Numbered from the stretch's first letter, positions 30,881-42,829 are shown. The stretch: DNA of 64,000 nucleotides from Stictocephala bisonia (GCA_035578905.1 JAQJVL010002664.1:23259-87258); one strand, 5' to 3'. The notes: generated by a model from the letters alone, not told the origin. Program-made: numbers and translations.

Positions 30881-31537
30881 ACAAACATATTTCCAAATAG
30901 AGTTTTCTTTAAGATTAATTGGGGTTGGAGTTGTTCTTTTATTTTTATTCATCGATATTGTTTTGTTTTGAATTTTATAAAATTTTTAATAAAACAAAAA
31001 TAATTTTTAATAAAACAAAAACTGGTTTGAATGTTATAAATACAAACATCTTTATTCAACTATAAAGTGCATGGACAAAATTTTAATTTACATAGTTTAT
31101 AACAGTTTATCTCAGGGTTTAACATTATGAGTACACACTGTGCAGGCGCACCACCAGTATATGAATTGAACAATAATGAGATAGTTACAATGGTATAAAT
31201 TTATTGAAATTTGCATACTACCTCCCAGATCTTTGAAAGTTCTTAATTTGGCTTGTATATAAAAGATTTATGAATTTGGAAAAGAAATTTAGATTAAATA
31301 TTGTTAAATTGGATTGGATGTTACTGTTGTAGTGTTTTTGACTCTTGCATTAGGTAAAAAAATCGATAGAATTTGGATGGGTCTCACCAAGGTTTGTAGC
31401 TGGATCAAGTTTAAATCTTCTTTATCATAAAATATATATATATATATTATTAAATTTCAACTTAAATGTTGTAGTTCAAAAGAAAAATATGTCTTCTAGG
31501 AAAGTTTTTGTTGACTTTTAAATACTTTTCAACACTA
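30881..31537. other. AT-rich DNA; nothing recognised
   Basis: Includes a direct duplication of AATTTTTAATAAAACAAAAA near 30980-31020 and a short TATATA run at 31433. No gene. Confidence 0.35.
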
Positions 31538-31890
31538 ATAAATAAATAAAATAAATAAATAATCTTTATTGTCGTTTTACATAAACGCATACATAAACGC
31601 ACAGTCGCATATACATCTAACAGACATAGTCAAAACAAAACAATCATATTGCACATATACATTATTCAATCTAGAATGACAAACATGGTTAACAAACTGT
31701 CATTTAAGTAAACAGTAATTTACATAACCGGTATGATTCTAAAGTACAGGTCCAACAATCTAAAAACTAATATCTTGCATACTGAAAAACTCCCCTAGTT
31801 CATAAAATGGATTTTTTAGCAACCAGTTATACAGTTTGATTTTAAAAAGTGTTGTCGGGTATTTATTAACTAAATCTTTTAATTTATTAT
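31538..31890 (-). pseudogene. LINE L8, 3' end and last codons
   Basis: An inverted tail of AAATAAATAAATAATC type lies at 31538-31563. The minus strand then gives YNKLKDLVNKYPTTLFKIKL followed by YNWLLKNPFYELGEFFSMQD and a stop, the usual LINE RT C-terminus. Interrupted at about 31890 by the tail of LINE L9. Confidence 0.65.
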
Positions 31891-32720
31891 AAATTTATTT
31901 ATTTATTTATTTACATCAGCCTTTACAAAAACCCTACTCAAAGGGTATAAAAGTTGTCATTTAGTATATATATATTATTATATATCAATCTTAAATCTAA
32001 ACTAGACTACACTACTATTTAATTCGAATAATTCATGACAAATATAACATTTAAAAAGATAGAAAATAGCTCCCAAGAAACAAAACAACCATTTTATTTT
32101 TGACCGGGCTCAAGTAGATCTTCCAATTTATAAAAGCATTTCTGTACAAGCCAGTTCCTCAGTTTATTTTTAAAGCATTTTTTTATCACTTCTACCTTCA
32201 ATTGAGAAGGTAATTTACTGTAGAACTTATTACCTATGTATGAAGGTTTGGACTCATATATCTTTAATCTATGTGTTGCAGCAAAGTTTATTTTCCTTGT
32301 ATTGTGTGAATGGTTCTTTACTGTTTTAAGCTGATTATTAGATATGCAGTACATTATGCATTCCAATATGTAAATTGATGGTACTGTAAGAATGTTATTG
32401 TTGACAAAAGAGTCCCTGCATGAATCAAGTGAATTCAGGTTATCTATATATCTAATTGATCTTTTCTGTAGTATGAAGATTCTATTTAAGTTTTGCAAAG
32501 ATGATGAACCCCAAAGAATTATTGAGTAACTTATATGGGAATATATGAAAGCATAATAACAACTGATTGAAATAGGTTTACATTTTAATTTTGAAACTTT
32601 TCTTATTACCTATATGAAGACCGGATGCCAATTTCAAAGAAAGTTTATTGACATGTTCATTCCAACTTAGGTTGCTGTCAACAGTCACTCCAAGGAATTT
32701 AACATTTTCAACTTGAGTTA
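31891..32720 (-). pseudogene. LINE L9, C-terminal half (left of hAT)
   Basis: Tail TTTATTTATTTATTTATTT at 31893-31912. The coding part, minus strand: EVTQVENVKFLGVTVDSNLS and WNEHVNKLSLKLASGLHIGN (32720-32600), then after frame breaks the thumb RIFILQKRSIRYIDNLNSLD, ILTVPSIYILECIMY, KPSYIGNKFYSKLPSQLK and FYKLEDLLEPGQK (stop at 32094). It continues upstream at 36325 after the hAT insertion: LLDEKE ends there and VTQVENV begins here. Confidence 0.8.
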
Positions 32721-32728
32721 CCTCCTTT

Positions 32729-35700
32729 CAGGGCCGGCGAGAGCGATCGCGGGCCCCAGGGCTGGACCTAATCCGGGCCCCTAGGTATGGTATGCATGAA
32801 GGCGTTTTGTTTGTGTGGGGTACCGGGGGTCTAGGGATACTCCCCAGTCCCTGAGATTGAGAACAATGTTGAATTACAGATAAAATAACTCATTTTGGTG
32901 TAATCTAGACCTGTTTTCACTTATTCATTCATAAATTATCTTTTCAGGCTGTTTCATATTTAAGTAAACCACAAATTTAGGCACTCATTGAAGAAATACA
33001 AAATGGTTTTAATTGAAACCTTTAAAAAAAAAAAAAAATTATATAATAGAAAATTTAAATTAAAACATCACAGATATGTAAATGTTGAATTAATTGAATA
33101 GACAATGGTATTTAAAAAAGAAAAATACAACATGTTTTGATTGAAGAAATTGATTTTATTAATCCATATACATAATTATTACGTATAATTCACGTAGATA
33201 AATTATGTTTAATTGATTTTTTTCCATATACAAAGTAAACAACACTTTTCGTCAATTAAAGTCTTTAATCTTAATCTAACCATGATTACAAATTACAACA
33301 AAACTCCTCTTCTGGCTTTTCTTGACGCAAATTCGTCAATTATTCTATCTACATTTGCTCTTTTTACTAGGTCCATTTCCACCGCCAAAACACCTAGGCT
33401 TGACAACCTGTTTTGGCACATTGTTGAGCGTAGAACGTTTTTTATTCTGTTTAATACTGAAAACGAACGTTCTGCACTGGCGACTGTGGCTGGAATTGTT
33501 GCAAAAATTCTCAAGGCAACAGTAAGATTTGGGAATAAAGATTCTAAATTGAAGAGTTTAATTTTCTTGAGAAGTTCAAAGGGTAAAAGTGTTTTTCCAC
33601 CAAAGTTTGCTTCATATATTTGCTTCAGACTCACCAGTTCCTCAAGAAGATCGGTTCCCAGATCCTTTTGGTGTCGTTGTACTAGTTCAGCAGATTTAGT
33701 TTCGATCAGGTCATCTGGCATTTCTTTGAATGACCACAAAACAGAAAAGTTACTACACAAATCGCTGACTGACTTAAAACGCACTGTCATGTCCCCAATG
33801 ACACTGTCCAAAATGACATTAAAAACTTTGTTGTTAAAAGTTTTCTTTGCATCAAGTTTATGTTCCATATTGTCATCACACACCTCGTTGTCCTCGTCAG
33901 CGTCAGCTGCCCTTTTTCGTTTCCTCCTTCTTTTCTCTTCCTCCTCAAGTTGCTGTGGCCATCCTATGTTTTCAGCAACGACCAAAACTTCATTGAAGAT
34001 TTTATCCCAACCATCATTCCGCAAAACTTTCAAATCTTCTATCAATTGACTTAGATTCTTCGACGCTACATCTAAGGTTTCACCACGGTTCTGTAAAACT
34101 CTGTTGACTGTGTCAATGGGTTTCAATATTTTGTACCAAACCGATGCAAGAAGAAGGCAGTTGAAGCTCTTGAAGTATTTCTTCAGTCCCTCTACGTCTC
34201 GACGACATTCTGCTGTCAAATTTAGTTTGATCACTTCCTCAAGTGCTTCTACTATTCCAGGAAGATGAGCTGCAACAGGTCTTACACTATCCACTCTTGC
34301 TGACCATCGTGTTTTTGACATGGAGTGAAGAGATCCGGGTATTTTATTTTTCAAAATATCCCACCTCTGGGGGCTTGAACTGAAAATGTTGTACAACTTT
34401 TGGACAGCCCCAAAAAAAGTTATAGCCGCTGGACAGCACTCCGCTGCTTGTTCACCACAAAGGTTTAAGGAGTGACAAGTGCACGCAGAGTAAACAGCTT
34501 CGCTGTTGGCTGATAATATGAAAGCCTGAGCTCCTTTATAGGCACCTTTCATATTACTACCATTGTCGTACCCTTGGCCTTTACAGTCTTCTATAGGGAT
34601 TTCATAGCGTTTCAAAGTACTCAAGATAAGCTCAGCAATATCTTTACCACTCTTTTTTGTGCAATCAGCAAAACATAGAAGTCGTTCTTGCACTTTGTAG
34701 GGTTCACTTTCTTCTTCAGTTTCATGCACGTATCTCAAAATAAATGCTGTCTGTTCAATGTGGGCTGAATCAGGTGTTGCATCAACAATTACAGAATAAT
34801 ACCTAGCTTTTTCTCTTTCTTCAAGAATTACCTTTGTAACTTGGGAAGAACATAATTCTATAAATTCATTCTGAATATCATGCGACAGGTAGTGAACTTG
34901 CATTCGTTCCCCTTTAGTTTGATACAAACGAACTTTATTTAAATGCTCGTTTAACACTGGATCATAATTTGCTAGCAGTTCTAAGATGCCCAAAAAATTT
35001 CCATTAGATGGGTCTCCTATTTTTTCATTAGTGCCTCTAAAAGCAAGTCCTCTTTCAGCTAGAAACAAAGTCACATTAAGTAATCGCTTTAAAAGGTCAC
35101 GCCACTTTTCCTTTTCTTGTAGAATGGAATTCAAAATTAAGCCTGTCAGATTTTTATCTTTTTTTGATTTTATCACCTCTGACTTCCATTGAATGTAGCA
35201 GTGTTTGTGACTACTACTGTTTTCGTGTTCAGGGACCTTATCAAACAATTTTTTCCAACGTTTTTTACTTGAAAATCCTTCTGGAAGTGCCAGAGATGAG
35301 CGTTTCGTGTGAGGGAGTGAGCTAAAAACTTTACACGGCAAACAGAAGAAGGCTTTTTTACTTTGGCTCCAAACTAGCCAGTCCCGTGTAATTAAATCGC
35401 CATTAGTGAGTTTTTTTTTAAATACTGAAGTTGGTACTGAAGAACCGGTGATGTCGTCAGGAAATCGCTCTGGCATTGGAAAATGATTGTATTTTAAATG
35501 TATACTTGCATCAAAACTGGGGTCCCCTACATCAAAGTGTATGCAAGGTGCCGACGAGGTCGTTTCATCATGAGACTGGGAAGTTGTGACCAAGATAGAC
35601 GTGCTACTGCTTCTGGTAGCATTAGCAGTGGTTTCAATCTTGTAATTCTCAGTCTCACTCTCACTCTCAGCACTTTCATTTTTAGGAACAAATATATCTT

Positions 35701-36316
35701 TGTCGGTAGGAGTAGGACTTATTATTGCATCAGTCTTAGAACTAGTGTTTACTGCTAACTCAACTTCACTTACTTCAGTATCAGGTGAAAGTGAAACAGA
35801 ATCGGGTATTTTGAAAAAATGTCCAAGTGACAACTGGCCTTTCTTTGCTTCCCGTTCTCTAAACTCTCTATCGTCCTTTTCTTTCCTCTTCTGCGCTCCA
35901 GATTTGTGTTTGTAGCTCATTGTTTCTACTTTCCTCTCACTCTTCTAACTTATCACTGAACTAATTCTGATTGAAACACACATGACGATTAACAAACTAT
36001 GAACGGAACAATAGAACTATCCACGAAACCGCACAGAAAATTGACAGCGTGCAACAGACGTAAGTAAACAAAGAAGCTAGACTGGAGTCCCTAGACAGAT
36101 ACACTGCCGCCGGCCGCGAGATGACGGCTAGTGCAGTGTTGCCAACGCTGCATGCTGCCAGTGCTGCCACCTCGCAGACTTGAAATACCCACCACACGGT
36201 TAAAAAGACCACTGATTTGTATTTTAAACCAGACCTAGGGCCCCGGACCGGGCCCCCTCTGGGGGCCCGGGCCCCGGGGCTGTAGCCCCCCCTACCCCCC
36301 CCTGTCACCGGCCCTG
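32729..36316 (-). mobile_element. Apparently intact hAT transposon with 8-bp TSD
   Basis: The left tip CAGGGCCGGCGAGAG and the inverted right tip CAGGGCCGGTGACAG form imperfect terminal inverted repeats. Perfect direct repeats CCTCCTTT lie outside at 32721-32728 and 36317-36324. Both flanks belong to one LINE (L9), which reads through when the element and one repeat copy are removed. The ends are GC-rich (GGGGCCCGG blocks near 36240-36300) against an AT-rich host. The single gene inside is uninterrupted, so the copy may be recent and autonomous. Confidence 0.93.
33293..35920 (-). CDS. hAT transposase, ZMYM1-like (875 residues)
   Basis: ATG at 35920, no stop or shift to 33293. It starts MSYKHKSGAQKRKEKDDREF with a basic, then acidic/serine-rich N-terminus (1-125). 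A TTF-type zinc finger follows (about 125-245; C193, C196 and the HENSSSHKHC cluster at 232-241), then a DUF4371-like region (about 255-560) and the hAT C-terminal dimerisation domain (about 745-865). Candidate catalytic residues: D380 in SVIVDAT, D452 in GYDNGSN and E817 in SAERSFSVLNRIK; CTCHSLNL and SKTRWSAR are also typical. Proteins of this type are annotated in arthropods as zinc finger MYM-type protein 1-like. Activity is inferred from integrity only. Confidence 0.92.
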   Translation of the reverse strand: MSYKHKSGAQKRKEKDDREFREREAKKGQLSLGHFFKIPDSVSLSPDTEVSEVELAVNTSSKTDAIISPTPTDKDIFVPKNESAESESETENYKIETTANATRSSSTSILVTTSQSHDETTSSAPCIHFDVGDPSFDASIHLKYNHFPMPERFPDDITGSSVPTSVFKKKLTNGDLITRDWLVWSQSKKAFFCLPCKVFSSLPHTKRSSLALPEGFSSKKRWKKLFDKVPEHENSSSHKHCYIQWKSEVIKSKKDKNLTGLILNSILQEKEKWRDLLKRLLNVTLFLAERGLAFRGTNEKIGDPSNGNFLGILELLANYDPVLNEHLNKVRLYQTKGERMQVHYLSHDIQNEFIELCSSQVTKVILEEREKARYYSVIVDATPDSAHIEQTAFILRYVHETEEESEPYKVQERLLCFADCTKKSGKDIAELILSTLKRYEIPIEDCKGQGYDNGSNMKGAYKGAQAFILSANSEAVYSACTCHSLNLCGEQAAECCPAAITFFGAVQKLYNIFSSSPQRWDILKNKIPGSLHSMSKTRWSARVDSVRPVAAHLPGIVEALEEVIKLNLTAECRRDVEGLKKYFKSFNCLLLASVWYKILKPIDTVNRVLQNRGETLDVASKNLSQLIEDLKVLRNDGWDKIFNEVLVVAENIGWPQQLEEEEKRRRKRKRAADADEDNEVCDDNMEHKLDAKKTFNNKVFNVILDSVIGDMTVRFKSVSDLCSNFSVLWSFKEMPDDLIETKSAELVQRHQKDLGTDLLEELVSLKQIYEANFGGKTLLPFELLKKIKLFNLESLFPNLTVALRIFATIPATVASAERSFSVLNRIKNVLRSTMCQNRLSSLGVLAVEMDLVKRANVDRIIDEFASRKARRGVLL

Positions 36317-36324
36317 CCTCCTTT

Positions 36325-37040
36325 TCATCTAATAATATGTTAAAAAGAGGTCTTTTATTTGTTTTTTTTGATAAGTTTATATTAATAAAATTAGTTTTAT
36401 TCGGATTTATTTTTAATCCTAGATTTGCAAAATAGCTAGATATCTCATTCACAGTAATAAATGTTTCAATCTCTAGATTTTCATGATTTGTAGTAGCTTT
36501 GAAAATTGAAGTATCATCAGCAAAGGAAATTATATTTTCTTTAGGGACTGTTTCAATTATATCATTAACGTAAATTATGTATAATAAAGGACCGAGGATA
36601 GAACCCTGTGGTCCACCTGCTTTTGTTTGACTTAATGTGGATTGAAATGTTTCTGTCCTTCCATTATTATATTCAGAGATATGGAAATATTGCTGACGAT
36701 TTTCTAGGTAACTTTGGATCTACCTTAGACAATGCCCTTGGATACCTATGTTTGAAAATTTGTCAATCAGTAACTTTGGTCGAACCTGTCAAATGCCTTA
36801 CTTAGGTCTATGAAGCAGCCCGATACTATCTTTTTTGATTCCAGATTATCTAAAACTGATTCGAGAAATGCTGTGAGAGCCTGTTTAGTAGATTTCTTTG
36901 GACGAAAACCAAACTGTGAAGGATTTAGTTTATTATATTTTTCCAAATAACTTATCAACTGATTATGTACTGCTCGTTCAAATATCTTTGAAAAGCTTGG
37001 TAAATGTGATATTGGCCTATAGTTCTCTGTCTAATAACAG
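36325..37040 (-). pseudogene. LINE L9, RT core (right of hAT)
   Basis: Minus strand from about 37040: ENYRPISHLPSFSKIFERAV, HNQLISYLEKYNKLNPSQFG, FRPKKSTKQALTAFLESVLD, CFIDLSKAFDRFDQSY, then a decayed patch, GGPQGSILGPLLYIIYVNDI, IISFADDTSIFKATT and LGLKINPNKTNFININLS, ending LLDEKE at the hAT border. The catalytic FADD is intact, but frames break around 36640-36770. 5'-truncated in the RT domain. Confidence 0.8.
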
Positions 37041-38765
37041 TTTAAATATTGGATGTCTGGTAATATTAACAACTCTGTAAATATCTTGTAGTGTATAGTT
37101 TAGACTAGTAAATTAGTGATTGTGAATAAAATTACACTTCTGTAATTTTAGTGATTGTGAATAAAATCTTCTGGGAAATAAAAACATGACTGTGTTGGGT
37201 TCTACTCAGTCTGCAAAACTCTATGGCAATATTATTTTTATTTCTAGTATTATAGCTGTGAATGCTGCTGCTAAGAATGAGGGATGGGCTATTTTTTAAA
37301 ATGTATGACATTAAATCAAAAATATACAAATTTATAACAGTTTGAAACTCAAGCTCAATGAAAAGTGGTTTGCAGTGGTCCAATGTTTGTGCTTTACTTA
37401 TCAGTCTAATGGCCTTCTTTTGTAAAATAAGAATGTCACTAACTTTAGTACTATAGCCCCATATTATAAGTCCGTATCTAATTATAGATTGAAAAAAAGC
37501 ATAGTATGCGGTTTTTACATAACTTTCCTGGACACTGTCCATTAAGCGTTTAAGTAAAAAGATTACTCTAGATAATCTTTTAGAAATATACTCAACGTGA
37601 GAGTTCCATGATAAGTTACAATCAATATGAATATGAATACCTAGAAATTTAACACTGGGAAGGAAATCATTAGGTAAGTTATTTGCAGGACTCTGTCTTA
37701 AACTGAACATGATATTTTGGGTTTTAGTTTCATTTAATAAAAGGCCATTTGTCCTAAACCACAAAGATGCTTCATCAAGTGTTTCATGTACAATGTCTTG
37801 TAAAGTGTTAAAGTTTGTGTTACTGTTTAAGAATGTTGTATCGTCTGCATACAAAAAGGATTTGGTTTTAATAGCACTTGGAAGGTCATTTATGTATAGT
37901 AAAAATAGCAGGGGTCCCAACACCGACCCTTGGGGTACTCCACACTCAACCACTAGTTCATTGGACCAGTTTCCATTAATTAAAACCTTTTGTCTACGAT
38001 TTTTTAAATAGTCTTGAAAAAACTTAGCAGAAATACAAGTTATGCCATAGTAGTTTAGTTTTAAGATTAACTCATCATGTTCAACACAATCAAATGCCTT
38101 GCTCAAGTCACAGAGAGTGGCTTGAGCAAAGGCCTTACTCTCAAAAGCTTTTATAATTTCCCTAACTAGTGCATCAACTGCATCAATTGTACATTTATTT
38201 CTTCTAAAACCAAACTCTGATGAATTCAGGTAATTATTGTTTTCCAGATAGGTGACAAGTTGATCATGTACTATAATTTCTATAATTTTGGATATCACTG
38301 GTACAATGGATATAGGGCGATAACTTTCAGCAAGTTGTTTTGACCCTTTCTTAAAGATTGGGCATAGTCTAGACAACTTCAGTTCGTCTGGAAAAATACC
38401 CTCTTTCATACATTTATTTATACATGTGGTTAAAGGATTCAAAATTATATGACTAATCTTCTTAAACATGTTATTTGATAAATTATAAATATCCTTGCTT
38501 TCAGAATTTTTTAGTCTTTTAACAGCGTTAGTGACATTATCAACTGAGACTTTCATAAAATAAAATTTATTTCTCTTGACAGGATGATTTTTGACTAAGC
38601 TTATACTATTGATATTGTTGGGCTTCTTAATATTGTCTTTTATTTGTTTAATTGAATTAATAAAAAAATTATTAAACTGGTCCGGGCTAATATGTATGTC
38701 TGTTTGTAAAGACGAGTTATTTATATTTTCTTTTATTAAGTTCCATGCAGCTTACATTTTATACA
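37041..38765 (-). pseudogene. LINE L10 (CR1-like), RT nearly intact, 5'-truncated
   Basis: A minus-strand frame open from the linker (about 38700, DIHISPDQFNNFFINSIKQI, in frame upstream of the first ATG at 38556) to a stop at 37132. RT landmarks: SRLCPIFKKGSKQLAESYRP, FGFRRNKCTIDAVDALV, LCDLSKAFDCVEHDELILKL, CGVPQGSVLGPLLFLLYIND, SFLYADDTTFLNSN, VKFLGIHIHIDCNLSWNSH, RYGLIIWG and LQKKAIRLISKA. All catalytic residues are present. Closely similar in protein to the LINE at 57.66-62.1 kb. The endonuclease is missing. The 3' region (37085-37170) has a short duplication TAGTGATTGTGAATAAAAT. Confidence 0.85.
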
Positions 38766-39083
38766 CTTTATAATTCACTAGGGATTAGGACCCTTATTTA
38801 CTTGCTCTTGCTTTCACTATTTCAAATTGGAGAGAGAGAGTCTTTCTTCTTCCTACATCGCTGGTCTGGGCACAGGAAGTTGATATTGTTGGAAAGTGGC
38901 TAATTAACATCCTGTCGTATATGAGTTTTGATGATAAATTTAGAAAATGATAAATAGTTAGAAAATGGTTTGAAAAATAATAAATTAAATAGATTGGTCT
39001 AATTTTTACATAATTCTGTACTTAGTGCTATAAATCAAGTTATATTTAATAAATAATTCTATTTTATATCGTTACAGTAATAA
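38766..39083. other. Short unique stretch, nothing recognised
   Basis: About 38780-38900 is less AT-rich, with a (GA)5 run (GGAGAGAGAGAG). No open frame of note. Confidence 0.3.
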
Positions 39084-40394
39084 TCTAATATCTATAAAGC
39101 CGCATATGTAACTCACTGACTGAATGACTCACGTATACAAATTCTAACCCATTTTCAGATGAGCTAGAAACTTGAAATTTGGTACACTTTTTCCAAGGAA
39201 CCTACAGGAAAATTCCGAAAACTAAAATTTTTTTTATTTTTAACCTCCCAAAAAATAAAAATGGCGGATGAGACGAATTGTGTGCAGAGTTTTACTTCCG
39301 GCTTCATTGTGGGCAAACCGTTGGTTGTAGAGCAAATCTGACAGCTTACTCCAGATTTGTAATTAAATTTTGTTAATAGGTAATTTTTTGTATTTTTGAT
39401 ATTAACTGTGCAAAAAATCATTCAATTTCACTTTTCGTTTAAAAAATTCTACTTTTGTTAGGTTTTATTTCCATATTACAATAATTTAAATATCTAAAAC
39501 CGTACATACTGTTTCAATTTAATACATTGTTACCAAAACTGTTTTGAAATTTGATTTTTCACTTTTCATAACCTAGAAAAAATTCAAAATGGCTGACGTG
39601 AAATTGCTGATCTTTTTGCAGAGTTGGGGTTTTTGTTATACTGACGCTGTAATATTTAATTTAGATAGAATCTATCAAAATATTCAGATTAAAAATTAAA
39701 TTATGTACAAAAAGTGTCATTTTCAATTTTATGGTACAAACTATAGTATCCTCACAAAAAGTAACGTTGAGTTTTGTCGAAAACATGTGATTTATTTGGA
39801 AGAGTTCCTCCCATATAAGCATAATTAAAATAAGCTAGAAACTTAAATCCTTACACACGATTTACGTTCACTTTTATGTAAAGAAAAATTCTATTCAAAT
39901 AGATTTTGCAAATATTATGTAGAATTAAACTTAAAATTCTACATAATATTTACCTTCATTTTTCTGTTAGCAAAATTGATACAAAATTCCAAATGACGGA
40001 CAAGAGAGCACTTACCTGTTTGCATAGCTGAGGTTTTTGTTTTACTGAAGCTGTAATATTTAGTTAAGATATTGACAATAAAATTGTGTACTAAAAGTTT
40101 AATATACATTTTGTGGTATATTGTACCGTTTCCTTACAAAAGGTCGGTAAAGTTTAGATATGTCAAAACACGTAATTTTATAGAATATTTCCTCCCATTT
40201 AAGTATGAATAAAATAAGTTGGAAAGTATAAACCTTACAGACTATTTAACTGTTTTTATAATATTTGATATTTCACCTTTCAAAACAAACAAAAACCTCA
40301 AAATATTTATATGAAAATGCTGTCTTTCATGTACTGTTGAGGTATTTGTTTGTCTGTAGTTGCAATATATTGTTTAGAAGACATCAAATGACTT
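39084..40394 (+). repeat. Unclassified repeat domain, left part (about 400-bp units)
   Basis: Starts with TCTAATATCTATAAAGCCGC and ATGTAACTCACTGACTGA, a block that recurs in the same orientation at 44945-45025. Behind it, related segments repeat at roughly 380-400 bases. CTCCCAT-TAAGCAT-ATTAAAATAAGCT-GAAACTTAAA-CCTTACACAC occurs near 39810 and 40195, and GAGGTTTTTGTT near 40030 and 40335 (GAGTTGGGGTTTTTGTTATA near 39622). A third unit is cut at 40394 by LINE L11 and continues at 43824. Noncoding. Confidence 0.65.
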
Positions 40395-40943
40395 TCATGT
40401 CTTGAGTGGCAGTGCCTGTCTTGACTATTATGGCCTAAGTTCCAAAATTCCAAAGATTTGTGCTAAGAACATATGCGAAGTTTTAACCTATCTTTTTAAC
40501 CAGAGTATACATCAATGTATGTATCCAGATGTTTTCAAGATAAATAAGGTTATACCTATACATAAAAAAGGGCCTAAAGATCACTTATGTAACTACAGGC
40601 CAATTTCCATCATTCCAGTAGTGTCAAAGGTCTTGGAACGGCTTGTCCACAGGCAGATTGTAGATTTTCTTGAGGATAATTGTCTTTTTTCTGAAAGATG
40701 CAAACCAGGATAATTTGGTTTCAGATGCAAACATAGTACAACCAATGCAGTCTTGTCTTTGATTAAAGATTGTTATGAGGGATTGGAAGATAAAAATAAT
40801 GTCGTCTTCAGGTCTTTTGATATGTCCAGGGCCTTTGACACACTGGATCACAGTGTCTTGCTGGATAAATTAATATTTTATTTTTCTGACGATTCTACCA
40901 TTAAAATTTTTAAGTCTTACCTTAATAATTGACAACAATAATA
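40395..40943 (+). pseudogene. LINE L11, RT first part
   Basis: Plus strand, 5'-truncated: CLDYYGLSSKIPKICAKNIC, NKVIPIHKKGPKDHLCNYRP, SIIPVVSKVLERLVHRQI, a stop at 40711, FGFRCKHSTTNAVLSLI, SFDMSRAFDTLDHSVLLDKL and IFKSYLNN. It then breaks off where LINE L12 begins and resumes at 42830 with the sequence that follows in an RT. L11 itself interrupts the repeat domain. Confidence 0.8.
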
Positions 40944-42829
40944 ATAAAACCTTAATAATGGTTCTAAGGGTGCTGGACCTGACAATGTCACTCCAGCTGT
41001 GTTGAAGTTATGCAGTTTTGTCATCGCTCCTCATCTCTCCTTCTACTTCAACCGTCTTTTGAGTGTGGGCATATTCCCTGATGTGCTGAAGCCTGGCTAT
41101 CTTGTTCCTGTTCACAAATCTGGGGACATCTCGAATGTTGAGAACTACAGGCCAATTGTAATCCAATCGGCTATTGCTAAAGTCTTCGAGAGATTGATAC
41201 TTGATGTTCTGTCTTTTACCTTTAAGAGTGTAATCATTGCTGAGCAGCATGGGTTCTGTCCTGGGAGGTCTACGATTACCAATTTGTGTGTCTTCACCAA
41301 CTATATTTAATCCGCTTTCTCCCATCATCACACTGTGGACTGTATATATCTAGACTTTGCTAAGGCCTTTGACAGAGTCAGTCATGCCCACCTGATTGCT
41401 AAGCTTGGGGCACTTGGAGTTGCGGGCCCTCTTCTGAAATGGTTTCAGAGTTATTTAACCGGTTGTACACTGCAAGTAAAGTTTGCCTCAAGCATTTCTG
41501 AATCTATTGTTCAGGTCACATCTGGAGTACCCCAGGGCTCACTCCTGGGCCCATTTTTGTTCAGCTTGTTCATTAATGACATTGGTAAGCTACTTGACTG
41601 TAAGTTTGTTCTTTTTGCTGATGACGTCAAGATTTTCATGGAAGTCTCGCCAGTATGTCAACAGTATTCTCTTCAAGCTAATTTGAACAATGTTTCTTTA
41701 TGGTGTGATGAAAATGGTATGCAGTTGAACGTAAATAAATGTCAGGTAATGACATTCGGGAGAACTAAGTCTTTGATTCCTTTCGACTACCACCTGAATG
41801 GAACCAAACTAAGAAGAGTTACAGTGATCAAGGACTTGGGGATCCACTTTACACCCAGTCTCGACCCAGAAGAACACATAGCTAAGATCTGTGCCAAGGC
41901 GAACAGAGTTTTAGGACTTATTGCTCGCACATCTAGGAGTGCTTTTTCTCCAGATACGGTGAAGATATTGTATGTGTCTCTTGTGCGCCCTATATTGGAA
42001 TATGGGTCCGTTATTTGGGCTCCCTATCAGGTTGGCCATTGCTGTTCCCTCGATGCTGTCCAGAAACGCTTTCTTCGCCTGATGGGTGTTAGGGGTGGTG
42101 TGAACTATTTGGATATTGATGTTCAAGAGATTGCAGTTCAGCATGGAGTTATCTCTCTTTCCACCAGAAGAGCTGTTATGGACTTGATATTTTTGTTTAA
42201 AGTCGTCAATGGCTTGATTGCCCTGAGTTACTTCAGCTTTTTGACTTTCATGTTCCTCATAGAACCCGTCTCATTCAGACTTTTTCCAAGCATCACCACT
42301 CCACTTCTTATGCTTTCAATAGTACTGTGCCTCGTCTCATGCGTCTTGGGAATATTGCTCAATTGGAATTTTTCGGACTAACCCTCCAGGAGTTCAGAAG
42401 ACTGGCTCGGTCCTTATTTGAAGATGAACTTTGATGGTTGTATTTCGAGGCTATTATGCACTCCTTATTACACTGAATTATTTCCTGTTATATTTAATAT
42501 TTATTAGTATGGTGATTGTTGAATTACTATCCTTGTATTGTTTTTCTTGTAGATTTGATTTATTTATATTTATTCAATGTTTGTTTATTGTTACTTGTTG
42601 TTATTTACTTATGTTATCAATAATTTCACTTTCTTTTTCATCCACACGTAATTTAATCAGTTAAGTGCTGGTCTTGTATGGCTGTTTGATTCAACTTAAT
42701 TTGTTATTCTTAGTTATGAGGTTGTTGGTTTGTGTACCGTATTTGCTGATCTATTTGCATTACCATCTTTGTATTATATTGTGTAAAATGGTGTTACCGT
42801 TGAAATAAATAAATAAAATAAAATAAAAC
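40944..42829 (+). pseudogene. LINE L12, RT and tail, nested in L11
   Basis: Plus strand: GSKGAGPDNVTPAVLKLC, GYLVPVHKSGDISNVENYRP, HGFCPGRSTITNLCVFTNYI, one stop at 41308, then CIYLDFAKAFDRVSHAHLIA, SGVPQGSLLGPFLFSLFIND, FVLFADDVKIFM, LRRVTVIKDLGIHFTPSLD, YGSVIWAP and QKRFLRLMG. The C-terminus is frame-shifted after about 42230. The tail AAATAAATAAATAAAATAAA (42804-42829) is followed at once by L11 sequence. FADD is intact. Same RT type as L1 at 10-12.4 kb. Confidence 0.85.

Noticed and set aside
33213..35915. Several plus-strand frames over the hAT gene
   Set aside because: Antisense shadows of the 875-codon transposase; no motifs of their own.
40624..40851. Minus-strand frames within the L11 RT
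   Set aside because: Antisense of RT codons on the plus strand.
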